DNA of 64,000 nt from RYN-230 sp963718305 (lineage in GTDB: Bacteria > Actinomycetota > Actinomycetes > Streptosporangiales > Streptosporangiaceae). Made by a program: the position numbers and the translations under genes. Where the stretch lies: the NCBI GenBank assembly GCA_963718305.1, contig CAVQZG010000001.1:496001-560000 (forward strand), read 5' to 3'. The notes beneath the pieces are model-generated. The model was not told where the DNA came from. It saw only the letters and a program-made list of their open reading frames with translations, and did no database searches. Positions 17,550 to 26,753 of this stretch are shown piece after piece (within the stretch, counting starts at the first letter, position 1; every line of letters begins with the position of its first letter).

Positions 17550-18608
17550 ATGACCAGGACTGATGCAGGCGCAGCGGCAGGCGGCCGGGGCGGGCACGGC
17601 GGTCGGCCGGGGCGGGCACCGAGCAGGCCGGGAAGGACTGGGCGGCGGAGGTCCGGCGGCTGGCCGCGGAACGCGACGCGGTGATCCTCGCGCACAACTA
17701 CCAGGCGCCCGAGATCCAGGACGTCGCCGATCACGTCGGTGACTCGCTCGGGCTCTCGCGCCTGGCCGCCGCGAGCACGGCGAGCGTCATCGTGTTCGCC
17801 GGCGTCTACTTCATGGCCGAGACGGCCAAGATCCTCGCCCCGGACCGGACGGTGCTGATCCCGGACTCGCGGGCCGGCTGCTCGCTCGCCGACACGCATC
17901 ACCGCGGAGCAGGTCCGGGAGTGGAAGGCCGAGCATCCGGGGGCCGCGGTCGTCGCGTACGTGAACACCAGCGCCGAGGTCAAGGCCGAATCGGATCTGT
18001 GCTGTACCTCGGCCAACGCGGCGCAGATCGTGGCGTCCCTCCCGGCGGACCGGGAGGTGCTGTTCCTGCCCGACCAGTTCCTCGGGGCCTACGTCCAGCG
18101 CGTCACCGGCCGCGCCAACCTGCACATCTGGCTCGGCGAGTGCCACGTGCACGCCGGGATCAGCCCGGCCGAGCTGCGCCGTAAGGCGAGCGCCGACCCG
18201 CAGGCCGAGCTGTTCATCCACCCGGAATGCGGCTGCTCGACCGCCGCGCTGTGGCAGGCGGGGGAGGGCGACCTGCCCGCCGGCCGGACCCGGGTGCTGT
18301 CCACCGGGGGCATGCTCGCCGCCGCCCGGACCACCACGGCGCCCACCGTGCTGGTGGCCACCGAGACCGGCATGCTGCACCAGTTGCGGCGGGCCAATCC
18401 CGCGGTGCGCTGGGAACCCGTCAACGCCGATGCGGTGTGCCGTTACATGAAAATGACGACACCGGCCGCCCTGCTGCGCTGTCTGCGCGAGGGGGTGGAG
18501 GAGGTGAACGTCGCTCCCGGCGTAGCCGACCGGGCCCGGCGGGCCGTCCAGGCGATGATCACGGCGGGGGCCTCGCCCGGGCCGGCCTCGCCCGCGCCGG
18601 CCGGGTGA
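17550..18608 (+). CDS. nadA: Quinolinate synthase NadA, frameshifted as sequenced
   Basis: NadA condenses iminoaspartate with dihydroxyacetone phosphate to quinolinate using a 4Fe-4S cluster. The conserved blocks are all present but split. AVILAHNYQAPEIQDVADHVGDSL through RAGCSLAD is in one frame from about 17640 to 17896. EWKAEHPGAAVVAYVNTSAEVKAESDLCCTSANA, FIHPECGC and VLSTGGM are in the next frame to 18608. One surplus base at about 17897 (GAC ACG C ATC) explains this break. The best ATG (17550, GGGG 6 bases before it) is in the final frame, so a second indel is needed between 17570 and 17640, where a G-rich 16-mer is duplicated. It is first in the nad operon, under the NrtR palindrome. 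Confidence 0.85.
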
Positions 18609-18615
18609 GGGCCCG

Positions 18616-20365
18616 GTGACCCGCCCGGTGATCAGTACTGGGACCAGTGCCGCGACCGGTACTGCGACCGGCGCGGAGCTGCGCCGCCTGCCCCGGTCGC
18701 CGTTGCGCTGGGCCCTGGAGGCGGACGTGGTGGTCGTAGGATCCGGGGCCGCGGGCATCACTGCGGCGCTGACCGCGGCCGGCCGCGGCCGCCGGGTGCT
18801 GCTGCTCAGCAAGGACGGGATCGGCGGGGGTGCGACGCCGCTGGCCCAGGGCGGCCTGGCCGCCGCCCTCGGTCCGGGGGACACCCCGGCGCTGCATCAG
18901 CGGGACACGCTCGACGCGGGCGCGGGCCTGTGCGATCCGGCGGCCGTGGCGGCGCTGGTCGCCGAGGCGCCCGGCGAGATCGCCCGGCTGGCCGCGCGCG
19001 GGGCCCGGCTGGAGCGCACCGTGCTGCACCTGGAGGGCGGGCACAGCCGCAACCGGATCGTCACCGCCGGGGGCGACGCGATCGGCGCGGAGGTGCACCG
19101 GGTGCTCCGCGCCGCCCTGCAGGCCAGCCGGGTCCAGGTGCTGACCCGCTGCGTCGTGCTGGACGCCCTGACCGGCGACCAGGGACCGGTGGCCAGGCAG
19201 GGTGGCGTGCTGGCCGGGATGGCCGGTGACTACGGCGGCCCGGTCGGCGGGGTCCTGGCCGGGATCGTCGGCCAGGACGGGGTCCTGCGGGTCGGCGCGG
19301 TGACCGCGGCCGCGGTCGTGCTGGCCACCGGCGGCTTCGGCCAGGCCTACGCGACCACCACCAACCCGGCCGGGCTGACCGGCGACGGCCTGGCGCTGGC
19401 CGCCCGGGCCGGCGCGGAACTGCGGGACGTGGAGTTCGTGCAGTTCCATCCGACCGTGCTGTGGCAGGACGGGGCCCGCGGCCAGTGCCCGCTCATCACC
19501 GAGGCGCTGCGCGGGGCCGGCGCGGTGCTGGTGGACGCGGCGGGCCAGCCGGTCATGGCCGGGCGTCATCCGCTCGGCGACCTGGCCCCGCGGGACGTGG
19601 TGGCGGCGGCCATGCAGCAGCGGATGGCCCAGTGTGCCCAACAGCGCGGGGACGGCCCGGACGACCATCTCTGGCTGGACGCCACCGGGCTGGGCCGCGC
19701 CGTGCTGGATCGGGATTTTCCCACGGTGGTCCGGCTGTGCCGGGCGCGCGGGATCGACCCGGCGGCCGAGCCGATCCCGGTCGCGCCCGGCGCGCACTAC
19801 GCCTGCGGCGGCATCCGGGCCGGCCTGGACGGGCGGACCTCGGTCCCCGGGCTGTACGCCGTCGGGGAAGCCGCCTCGACCGGGGTGCACGGCGCCAACC
19901 GCCTGGCCTCCAACTCCCTGACCGAGGCCCTGATCACCGGACGGCGCACCGGGGAACTGCTGGGCCGGGATCTGCCGGAGCCGCCGGCCCGGCTGCGGCT
20001 GCCTGCCGCTGGCCCGGGGGCGAACCCCGCCGCCCGGCCGGTCCTGGCCGCGGCCATGTCCCGGCACGCCGGGGTGGCCCGTGACCACGAGGGCCTGGAA
20101 GGCCTCCGGCAGACGCTGGCGCAGGCCCGGCCCGCCGCCGGCCGGCTGGACCTGGCCACCGCCGAGGCGACCAGCCTGCACGTGGTCTCGGTCCTGGTCA
20201 CCACGGCCGCCCTGGCCCGCACGGAGAGCCGGGGCTGCCACCGGTGGCGCGATGCGCCGCTGGCCGGGTCCGGGCGGCCGGGCCCGGCACACCCTGGTCC
20301 GCGCGGAGGCTGGCCAGCGGTGGGCGGCCGGGGCCGTCCAGGCGGGAGTGGGGGCCGGAGCATGA
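18616..20365 (+). CDS. nadB: L-aspartate oxidase NadB, frameshifted near its 3' end as sequenced
   Basis: NadB is the FAD enzyme that oxidises L-aspartate to iminoaspartate. The FAD-binding DVVVVGSGAAGITAAL, the FVQFHPTVLW and GAHYACGGI blocks, and the LYAVGEAASTGVHGANRLASNSLTEAL block are intact, and the C-terminal helical region runs to ESRGCHRWRD. After about 20262 the frame degenerates to Gly/Pro/Arg. The next frame gives a sensible ending (ARHTLVRAEAGQRWAAG) and a TGA that overlaps the nadC ATG. One surplus base in 20262-20285 explains this. As sequenced, the frame reads on into nadC and mimics a fusion. Confidence 0.88.
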
Positions 20366-21252
20366 CCTTGAACGTGGACGTGACCAGGCGTTTGCTGGCC
20401 GCGGGACTGGATCCCGGGGAGACCGGGCGGCTGGTCCGCGGCGCGCTCGACGAGGATCTCCGCTACGGTCCCGACGTCACCTCGGCCGCGACCGCCGCGC
20501 CGGGCGCCCAGGCGGTGGCCGGGGTCGTGGCCCGGGAGCCTGGCGTGCTGGCGGGCCTGCCGGTCGCCCTGGCCGTGCTCGACGCGGCCGGTCTCGCCCC
20601 GGGGGTCGCGCAGCCGCGGCGGGCGGACGGGGACCGGATCGACGCGGGGAGCGACGTACTGCGGATCCGGGCCCCGCTCCGGGAACTGCTCGGCGCCGAA
20701 CGGACCCTGCTGAACTTCCTCACCCACCTGTCGGGCATCGCCACGGCCACGCGGGCGTGGGCAGACGCCCTGGCCGGCACGGGATGCGCCGTCCGCGACA
20801 CCCGCAAGACCACGCCGGGGCTGCGCCAGCTGGAGAAGTACGCCGTGCGGTGCGGCGGCGGCCAGAACCACCGGATGGGTCTCGGCGACGCCGCGCTGAT
20901 CAAGGACAACCACGTGGCCGCGGCCGGTGGGGTCGCGGCGGCGATCGCGGCCGTGCGCGCCGCCGCGCCTGCCGTGGCGCTGGAGGTGGAGTGCGACACC
21001 CTGGCCCAGGTCCGCGAGGCCCTGGACGCCGGCGCGGTGCTCATCCTGCTCGACAACATGGGGCTGGCCGAGCTGCGCGCCGCCGCCGCCCTGGCCAGCG
21101 GGTACCCCGGGACCCGGCTGGAAGCCAGCGGCGGGCTACGGCTGGAGGAGGCCAGGGCGGTCGCGGAGACCGGCGTCGATTTTGTCTCCGTCGGCGCCCT
21201 CACCCATTCGAGTCCCGCGCTCGACCTGGGGCTCGACCTGCTGGGCGGCTGA
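20362..21252 (+). CDS. nadC: Nicotinate-nucleotide pyrophosphorylase (carboxylating) NadC
   Basis: The 296-aa quinolinate phosphoribosyltransferase converts quinolinate and PRPP to nicotinate mononucleotide, CO2 and PPi. The family core is intact: LLNFLTHLSGIATATRAWADAL, RDTRKTTPGLRQLEKYAV, GGGQNHRMGLGDAALIKDNH, EVECDTLAQVREALDAGA and LEASGGLRLEEARAVAETGVDFVSVGALTHS. The ATG at 20362 overlaps the repaired nadB stop (ATGA), the normal coupling in nad operons. The 3' end of the gene is covered on the opposite strand by the open tail of the M24-like gene. Confidence 0.93.
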   Translation: MTLNVDVTRRLLAAGLDPGETGRLVRGALDEDLRYGPDVTSAATAAPGAQAVAGVVAREPGVLAGLPVALAVLDAAGLAPGVAQPRRADGDRIDAGSDVLRIRAPLRELLGAERTLLNFLTHLSGIATATRAWADALAGTGCAVRDTRKTTPGLRQLEKYAVRCGGGQNHRMGLGDAALIKDNHVAAAGGVAAAIAAVRAAAPAVALEVECDTLAQVREALDAGAVLILLDNMGLAELRAAAALASGYPGTRLEASGGLRLEEARAVAETGVDFVSVGALTHSSPALDLGLDLLGG

Positions 21253-22697
21253 CTGCCGGGCCGCTGGTTGCTGTGCGGCTGGCTGCTGGGCCGCGGCCTG
21301 GTGCGCCGCGGCCGCTGCACCGCGGCCGGCTGCACCGCCGGGGTCTCGCCCCGGCCCGCGGCCGTGTTGAGGTGCGACTCGGCGTCCCGCAGGGTGTTCA
21401 GCTGCCCGCCGGCGGTCCAGTATTTGCGCCCGGCGACCAGGAGATCCTCGGCCGGGAACTTGGTGATCAGCTCGCAGCCGTCGGCGGTGACGACGAGTTC
21501 TTCCTCGATCCGGGCCGCCGACCAGCCGTCGCTGCCCGGCCAGTAGGTCTCCAGGGCGAAGACCATGCCTTCCTCCAGCGTCTCCGGATGATCCAGCGAC
21601 ACCAGCCGGCTGAAGATCGGCTTTTCCCAGATGGACAGCCCGACACCGTGGCCGTACTGGAGGCCGAAGGCCGCCGTCTCATCGGGGAAGCCGAACTCCG
21701 GCGCCTGGGGCCACAGCGAGACGATGTCAGCGGTGGTCGCGCCCGGTTTGACCAGCGCGATGGCCTGGTCCATGTAGTCGCGGCAGCGCACGTACGCGTC
21801 GCGCTGCGCCCGCGAGGCACTGCCCACGGCGAAGGTCCGGTAGTAGCAGGTCCGGTACCCCAGGTGGCTGTGCAGGATGTCGAAGAAGGCGGGGTCGCCG
21901 GGACGGATGAGCCGGTCGGAGTACACGTGCGGATGCGGCGAGCACCGCTCCCCGGAGATCGCGTTCACTCCCTCCACGTACTCACTGCCCAGGTCGTAGA
22001 GGACCTTGCTGACCAGGCCCACGCACTCGTTCTCGCGCACTCCGGGACGGAGGAACTCATACAGCTCGTCGTAGGCCGCATCCACCATGGAGCACGCCTG
22101 GGCCAGCAGGCTGATCTCGTCCCGGGTCTTGATGCGCCGGGCTTCCATGAACACCTGCTGCCCGTCCACGGCCGTGATCCCGGCCGCGGCCAGCGCGGCC
22201 AGCACCGGCATCTCGGCCACGTCGATGCCCAGCGGTTCGCCTGCCAGGCCATGCTCGTGCAGCACGGCGGCGATCTTGCCGGCCACATCCTCGGCAATGC
22301 CCGCCGCGGGGTGGAACGCCCCGCGGAGCGTGGAGATCCCGGCCCGGGCCCCGGTGCGCGCCGCCCCTTCGGGGGTGGGGGGACCCTCGGTGTGATCGAG
22401 CCACGGGTTGTAGAGCTGGTGGTGCCGGGCGGCAGAGCCGAAGTCCCACACGATCGGCTGCCCGCCGCGGGGCAGCAGCGCGAAGCGGATCAGCTTGTCC
22501 ATCGCCCAGGTCCCGATGTGGGTCGAGGTCATGTAGCGGATGTTCGCGAAGTCGAAGCTCAGCAGCGCACCGAGCTCGGACCGCTCAAGTTCCGCATTCA
22601 GCTTGGCCAGCCGCTCCTCGCGGAGCCTGCCCACATCAACACGGTTCTCCCAGTCAACACTGTTCGGGCCGAAGGTCTGAGAGATTCTCATGGACAT
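20463..22697 (-). CDS. M24/creatinase-fold protein (Xaa-Pro peptidase-like) with an open 3' tail antisense to nadC
   Basis: Residues 1 to about 440 are a two-domain creatinase/prolidase-like protein. Metal-site positions read D273 (FFDILHS), C284 (GYRTCYYRTF) where peptidases have Asp, H350 (YGHGVGLS), E383 (MVFALETY) and E399/E400 (RIEEEL). Loss of one Asp ligand makes ordinary dinuclear aminopeptidase chemistry doubtful. The conserved part ends near 21377. The frame then runs another 300 codons, Ser/Arg/Pro rich, across nadC in antisense to a stop at 20463. That tail is probably not real coding, so the true 3' end is uncertain or lost to an indel. The ATG at 22697 follows GAGGAG. The gene is divergent from an XRE-cupin regulator. 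Confidence 0.7.
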   Translation of the reverse strand: MSMRISQTFGPNSVDWENRVDVGRLREERLAKLNAELERSELGALLSFDFANIRYMTSTHIGTWAMDKLIRFALLPRGGQPIVWDFGSAARHHQLYNPWLDHTEGPPTPEGAARTGARAGISTLRGAFHPAAGIAEDVAGKIAAVLHEHGLAGEPLGIDVAEMPVLAALAAAGITAVDGQQVFMEARRIKTRDEISLLAQACSMVDAAYDELYEFLRPGVRENECVGLVSKVLYDLGSEYVEGVNAISGERCSPHPHVYSDRLIRPGDPAFFDILHSHLGYRTCYYRTFAVGSASRAQRDAYVRCRDYMDQAIALVKPGATTADIVSLWPQAPEFGFPDETAAFGLQYGHGVGLSIWEKPIFSRLVSLDHPETLEEGMVFALETYWPGSDGWSAARIEEELVVTADGCELITKFPAEDLLVAGRKYWTAGGQLNTLRDAESHLNTAAGRGETPAVQPAAVQRPRRTRPRPSSQPHSNQRPGSQPPSRSSPRSSAGLEWVRAPTETKSTPVSATALASSSRSPPLASSRVPGYPLARAAAARSSASPMLSSRMSTAPASRASRTWARVSHSTSSATAGAAARTAAIAAATPPAAATWLSLISAASPRPIRWFWPPPHRTAYFSSWRSPGVVLRVSRTAHPVPARASAHARVAVAMPDRWVRKFSRVRSAPSSSRSGARIRSTSLPASIRSPSARRGCATPGARPAASSTARATGRPASTPGSRATTPATAWAPGAAVAAEVTSGP

Positions 22698-22837
22698 GGC
22701 CTGCCGCTCCTCGCCACCATCCCGGGCACCCCTTCACGTCAGCGTCCGGGGAAGGTCAGGGGCTCCCCGGCGGGTGCCATCCGTAGTACCGTTCGTGAAC
22801 ACCTGATGTCAAGAGATACTTAACAACCGTGACCATG

Positions 22838-22843
22838 TATAGT
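22838..22843 (+). promoter_or_regulatory. Candidate -10 element (TATAGT) for the XRE-cupin regulator
   Basis: TATAGT at 22838-22843 lies 25 bases before the regulator ATG in a 171-bp divergent gap. It is flanked by an imperfect inverted repeat (TTAACAACCG near 22820, CCGGTTAA near 22845-22852), which could be the regulator's own operator. GTTCGTGAAC, a perfect 10-bp palindrome, lies at 22791-22800 nearer the M24-like gene. Confidence 0.4.
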
Positions 22844-22868
22844 TCCGGTTAATCGCCGTCAGACTCAG

Positions 22869-23621
22869 ATGGGGCACGCATCGTTGAACGTTAATGTGGG
22901 CAGCCTGATCCGGCGGGAGCGTCAGCATCAGGGGCTGTCGCTGCGCGAGCTCGCCCGCCGGGTCGGGGTCTCGGCCAGCATGCTGTCCCAGGTGGAAACC
23001 GGCCGCACCCGCCCGTCAGTGAGCACGATCTACGCGATCGCCACCGAGCTGGGGCTGTCTATCGACGCGTTGCTGTCGGACAAGGAAGCGGCGGTCGCGA
23101 CCGCGACCGCCGCCGCGGCCGGCGAGGGCGCGGCGGACGGGTCCGGCGCGGCCGGCCCGCGGGTGCGCCGTGGGCCGGTGGGCACCGCGGCCGCCGCCGA
23201 TCTGGCCAGCCAGCTGGTCCGGCCGGAACAGCGCCGCAAGCTGGAACTCGAGTCGGGCGTCACCTGGGAATTGCTCAGTGATCTGCTCCCGCACCTGGTG
23301 GACTTCATGTTCGTCACGTACGAGCCCGGGGGGCGGTCGAGTTCCTCCGGCAAGCTGATGCGGCACACCGGCACCGAGTTCGCGTTCCTGGTCCGCGGCA
23401 AGCTGAAGATCCAGGTGGGTTTCGACGAGTACGTCCTGCAGGCCGGGGACGCCCTGGCGTTCGATTCCTCCGAGCCGCATCTGCTGGTCAACGAGGGGAC
23501 CGAGCCCGCCGAGGGCATCTGGTTCGTGCTGGGCCGGCGCATGACGCCGGAGACGCACGCGGCCCGGGTGACCATGACCGGTGAGGGCACCGTGCTGCGG
23601 TATCCCGAGGGCCGCGACTAG
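22869..23621 (+). CDS. XRE-family transcriptional regulator with C-terminal cupin sensor
   Basis: The 250-aa protein has a Cro/C1-type helix-turn-helix at about 10-65 (SLRELARRVGVSASMLSQVETGRTRPSV), an Ala/Gly-rich linker, and a cupin_2 domain at about 165-225 (TEFAFLVRGKLKIQVGFDEYVLQAGDALAFDSSEPHLLVNEGTEPA). This architecture is common in regulators of amino-acid and small-molecule catabolism, where the cupin senses the inducer. It is divergent from the M24-like gene and precedes the 11-kb uptake/dehydrogenase run, so it probably controls one or both. Confidence 0.88.
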   Translation: MGHASLNVNVGSLIRRERQHQGLSLRELARRVGVSASMLSQVETGRTRPSVSTIYAIATELGLSIDALLSDKEAAVATATAAAAGEGAADGSGAAGPRVRRGPVGTAAAADLASQLVRPEQRRKLELESGVTWELLSDLLPHLVDFMFVTYEPGGRSSSSGKLMRHTGTEFAFLVRGKLKIQVGFDEYVLQAGDALAFDSSEPHLLVNEGTEPAEGIWFVLGRRMTPETHAARVTMTGEGTVLRYPEGRD

Positions 23622-23810
23622 CCTCCTGCGGCCTGCGCTGATCCGGCCGTCCCGACCCCCTGTTACATGAGCGTTGCCGAACCGTGCTCTTTCTGGACTC
23701 TTGTGCCAGACTGCCTGTCGCGTTAATCTCACTGAACATCGCGTATGGCACTGCTGAACACTGGCGGTCCCAGACGGGACCTGAGTCCAGGAAACTCGAT
23801 GGGGAGAGAC

Positions 23811-24221
23811 ATGGCGGATTCCTTTCACGTAGGCGTCGGCAACGTCCCGCCCGTGCCGAATCTCGGGCCCGACCAGGGCTGGGTAGGCATGAGCGTGCAG
23901 TTCCTGGTGGATGCGGCCGAGGCCGGCGCCGAGCACGTGGTGTTCGGCCGGGCCGTGTTCGCGCCGGGTGAGTCGGAGCACCAGTGGCACCGCCACCCGG
24001 GCGCCGAGGAGTTCGTCCTCCTCGTGCGCGGCCAGGGCATCGTCCTGGACGGCGACAACGAGATCCCCGTCTCCGCCGGGGACGTCGCGTTCCACCGCCA
24101 GGGCGCCTGGCACGGCTTCCGCAATACCTCCGCGTCCGAGGAGGCGGAGATGATCTGGGGCTGGGCCGGGGCGGCTTCTCGCGCCGAGGCCGGCTACGAG
24201 TTGCGTTACCCGCCGAAGTAA
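23811..24221 (+). CDS. Single-domain cupin protein
   Basis: The 136-aa protein is one cupin barrel. The metal-site motif runs HQWHRHPGAEEFVLLVRGQG, with three histidines and a glutamate, and the second motif is GDVAFHRQGAWHGFRN. Metal binding is therefore likely. The family includes isomerases, dioxygenases and sugar-binding proteins, so the reaction cannot be named. The ATG at 23811 is chosen for its GGGGAGAG box. A longer frame upstream lacks one. It is the first gene of the run leading into the ribose-type transporter. Confidence 0.75.
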   Translation: MADSFHVGVGNVPPVPNLGPDQGWVGMSVQFLVDAAEAGAEHVVFGRAVFAPGESEHQWHRHPGAEEFVLLVRGQGIVLDGDNEIPVSAGDVAFHRQGAWHGFRNTSASEEAEMIWGWAGAASRAEAGYELRYPPK

Positions 24222-24319
24222 CGGGACCGGGCGGAGTACGTCATGGCTGAGATAGTCGGTCCCCGCCGGGCGGGCGGGGCTGGCCTGTGGCACTGGCGCG
24301 CCGGGCCGGTGTGGCCCCG

Positions 24320-25369
24320 GTGAGCGGCTTCGGGGCGGCGCGATGGCGCCGGTCGGCGGGCATCTGGGTGGCCACCGGGCTGCTCTTCGCGATCAGCGCG
24401 GTCTTCCAGCCCAAGAGCCTGGGCGGCAGCGCACTGGCCGCGCTGTGGCCCTTCGCCGCGGTGCTCATCCTGGCTGCCGTGGGCCAGACCCTGGTGGTGC
24501 AGCAGCGGGGTATCGACCTGTCGGTCCCCGGCTTCATCTCCCTCACCGTCGTCCTGGTCACCCACCTGCCGAACGGGAACTCCAGCAAGCTTCTCCCGGC
24601 GATCCTGCTGGCCTACGCGATCTGCCTGGCTGCGGGGCTGGTCAACGGGCTGCTGGTCACCCGGGTCGGCATCACACCCATCGTGCAGACGCTGGGCATG
24701 AACGCCGTCCTCTACGGGATCAACCTCGGCATCTCGCAAGGAACGCCGACCCAGACGACCAGCGCCCTGCAGTCCTTCGCCAACGCCTCACCGGCCGGCA
24801 TCCCCCTGCCGCTGCTGATCGCCGTGGTCGTCGTGGTGGTGCTCGAATTCGTCATCAAGCGCACCAGCTTCGGCCGGCGGTTCGAGGCCTCCGGGGCCAA
24901 CGCGGCCGCCGCGCGCGCGGCCGGCCTGCGGGGGAACCGCTACCAGATGTCGGCCTACCTGGGGGCCCCGGCCCTCTACTGCACCGCGGGCGTGCTGCTG
25001 GCCGGGATCGTCTCGCAGCCGGACCCGTTCCAGGGCAACAACTACCTGCTTCCCTCGGTGGCCGCGGTCGCCCTGGGCGGCACCTCACTGCTCGGCGGCG
25101 TAGGCAGCGTGGTGGCCAGCGCGATGGGCGCCCTGTTCCTGAGCCAGCTCCAGAACTTCGTGCTGGCCACCGGGGCCAGTGCCGCCGTGCAGAACCTCGT
25201 CCAGGCGGGGGCGCTGGCCCTCGCGGTCACGGTCTACGGCTTGCGGCTGCGGCCACGCCGGCTGCTCACCCGATTGCGGGCGCATCCGCCAGCCGACGAC
25301 GAATCCCGTGACGGCACCGCTGATCCCAGGCCCGGACCGTACAACGACCACCGGGCCCCCGTGACCTAG
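24320..25369 (+). CDS. Ribose/simple-sugar ABC transporter permease (RbsC/BPD_transp_2 type)
   Basis: The 349-aa permease of the CUT2 sugar transporter class has about eight to ten hydrophobic helices and the family stretch AAVGQTLVVQQRGIDLSVPGF. GLVNGLLVTRVGITPIVQTLGMNAVL and VALGGTSLLGGVGSVVASAMGALFL follow. The GTG at 24320 overlaps the stop of a 26-codon frame (24243-24323) that has a good GGAG ribosome site. The true start could be that GTG, a GTG at 24287, or the upstream frame joined by an indel. A second permease is fused to the ATPase at 26754, so the complex may be a permease heterodimer. Confidence 0.85.
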   Translation: MSGFGAARWRRSAGIWVATGLLFAISAVFQPKSLGGSALAALWPFAAVLILAAVGQTLVVQQRGIDLSVPGFISLTVVLVTHLPNGNSSKLLPAILLAYAICLAAGLVNGLLVTRVGITPIVQTLGMNAVLYGINLGISQGTPTQTTSALQSFANASPAGIPLPLLIAVVVVVVLEFVIKRTSFGRRFEASGANAAAARAAGLRGNRYQMSAYLGAPALYCTAGVLLAGIVSQPDPFQGNNYLLPSVAAVALGGTSLLGGVGSVVASAMGALFLSQLQNFVLATGASAAVQNLVQAGALALAVTVYGLRLRPRRLLTRLRAHPPADDESRDGTADPRPGPYNDHRAPVT

Positions 25370-25489
25370 GCCGGACATACCAAGGCCTGCCCATCCCTCC
25401 GCCGTAGCCAGAAATAGATCACGACCATCTGGCCGCCCACTCATCCACGCTCGACGCGACGAAGCGGCACATACCTAGGAGCGACGACC

Positions 25490-26672
25490 ATGAAACAACA
25501 GCCAGCCGGCGGGACCAGACGCGCACGCCGCCGCCTCACCGTCGGCGCCGCCGCGGCGGCCGCGCTTTCCCTCGCCGCTGGCCGCGTGCGGCAGCAGCGG
25601 CGGCGGTACCAGCAGCAGTGGCAGCAGTTCGTCGGGCGGCCAGGCCAGCGCCGTGTCCAGCAAGTATCCGTGGTGTGGTCCCAAGCAGGCCTCGATCGCG
25701 CTGGCCGACGGCTTCGGCGACAACACCTGGCGTGAGCTGACCCGCTACTCCGCGGTCACCGTCGCCGCCCAGTGCCCCAGCGTGACCAAGTACGTGTACA
25801 CCAACGGGGAAGGCAACACCCAGAAGGCGATCTCCGACATCAACTCGCTGGTCGCGCAGGGCATCACCGGGATCGTGGACTTCCCCGACGCGGGCAAGGC
25901 CATGCTGCCGGAGCTGACCAAGGCCTACCAGGCGGGCACCATCGTGGTCCCCTACCGCGTCTTCCCGGGCGGGACGGCCGGGCAGAACTACAACGCCTAC
26001 CTGTCCACCAACTTCACCTCCGCCGGGGTGCTGTGGGGACACGATGTGGCCACCGCGCTGCACGGCAAGGGAAACGTGGTGTTCCTCGGCGGCCCGCCCG
26101 CCAACTCCCAGAGCCTCGAGGAGTACCAGGGGCTGCAGAGCGTGTTCAAGAACTATCCCGGGATCCACATCATCGGCCAGAAGCCCTACAACGTGACCAA
26201 CTGGGACCCGGCGATGACCCAGCAGGTCGTGGCGTCGCTGCTGTCCAAGTACCCGAAGATCGACGCCGTGGTCAGTGACTTCGGCACCGCGCTGGCCGCC
26301 TCCTTCCCGCAGTTCCAGAAGGCCGGCCGGAAGATCCCGGTCATTGCCACCGAGGACGGCAACTCGCTGGGCTGCGACTATGCATCGATGCACCAGGGCG
26401 ATGCGGGCTTCAAGCTGTTCACCGTGTCCTCGCAGACCTGGATGGTGGAGTACGCGATGCGCTACGCCATCGCCCTGGCCACCAAGGGCAAGGTGCCCTC
26501 GTCCACCGTGGTCCCGCAGCAGAACTTCGAGAACTCGGTGACCGGCAGCCCCAACAAGCCGGTCTGCAACCAGTCGCTTCCGGCCACGGCCATCATGTCC
26601 AGCGGCCTGACGGCTACCGAGCAGCAGGCGGCGCTCAAGGGCGTCATCCCCAGCCTCACCTCGCTGCGCTGA
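25490..26672 (+). CDS. Sugar ABC transporter substrate-binding lipoprotein (periplasmic-binding type 1), frameshifted in the signal peptide as sequenced
   Basis: The ATG at 25490 begins a typical leader (Arg-rich, then GAAAAAALSLAA), but the lipobox LAACGSSGGG and mature protein are one frame later, so one surplus base lies at about 25570-25582. The mature part (KYPWCGPKQASIALADGFGDNTWREL through ITGIVDFPDAG and IDAVVSDFGTALAA) is a family 1 binding protein of the ribose/rhizopine class. It carries sugar or sugar-like ligands to the membrane complex. It lies between the separate permease gene and the ATPase/permease fusion. Once joined the protein is about 393 aa, a normal size. Confidence 0.82.
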
Positions 26673-26753
26673 ACGCGGCCGGCCGGGTGAGCGGGCTGCC
26701 CGCCCGCTCACCCGGCCGCCGCGCTGTCCCAGACTTATCGAGGAGTAAGCGTC

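Noticed and set aside
18616..21252. A natural NadB-NadC fusion enzyme
   Set aside because: The joining segment is low-complexity and out of frame with NadB's expected C-terminus. The neighbouring frame restores a normal end and an ATGA overlap.
20463..21370. C-terminal extension of the M24-like protein as a real domain
   Set aside because: Ser/Arg/Pro composition, full antisense overlap with nadC, and no motif. The conserved M24 fold ends before it.
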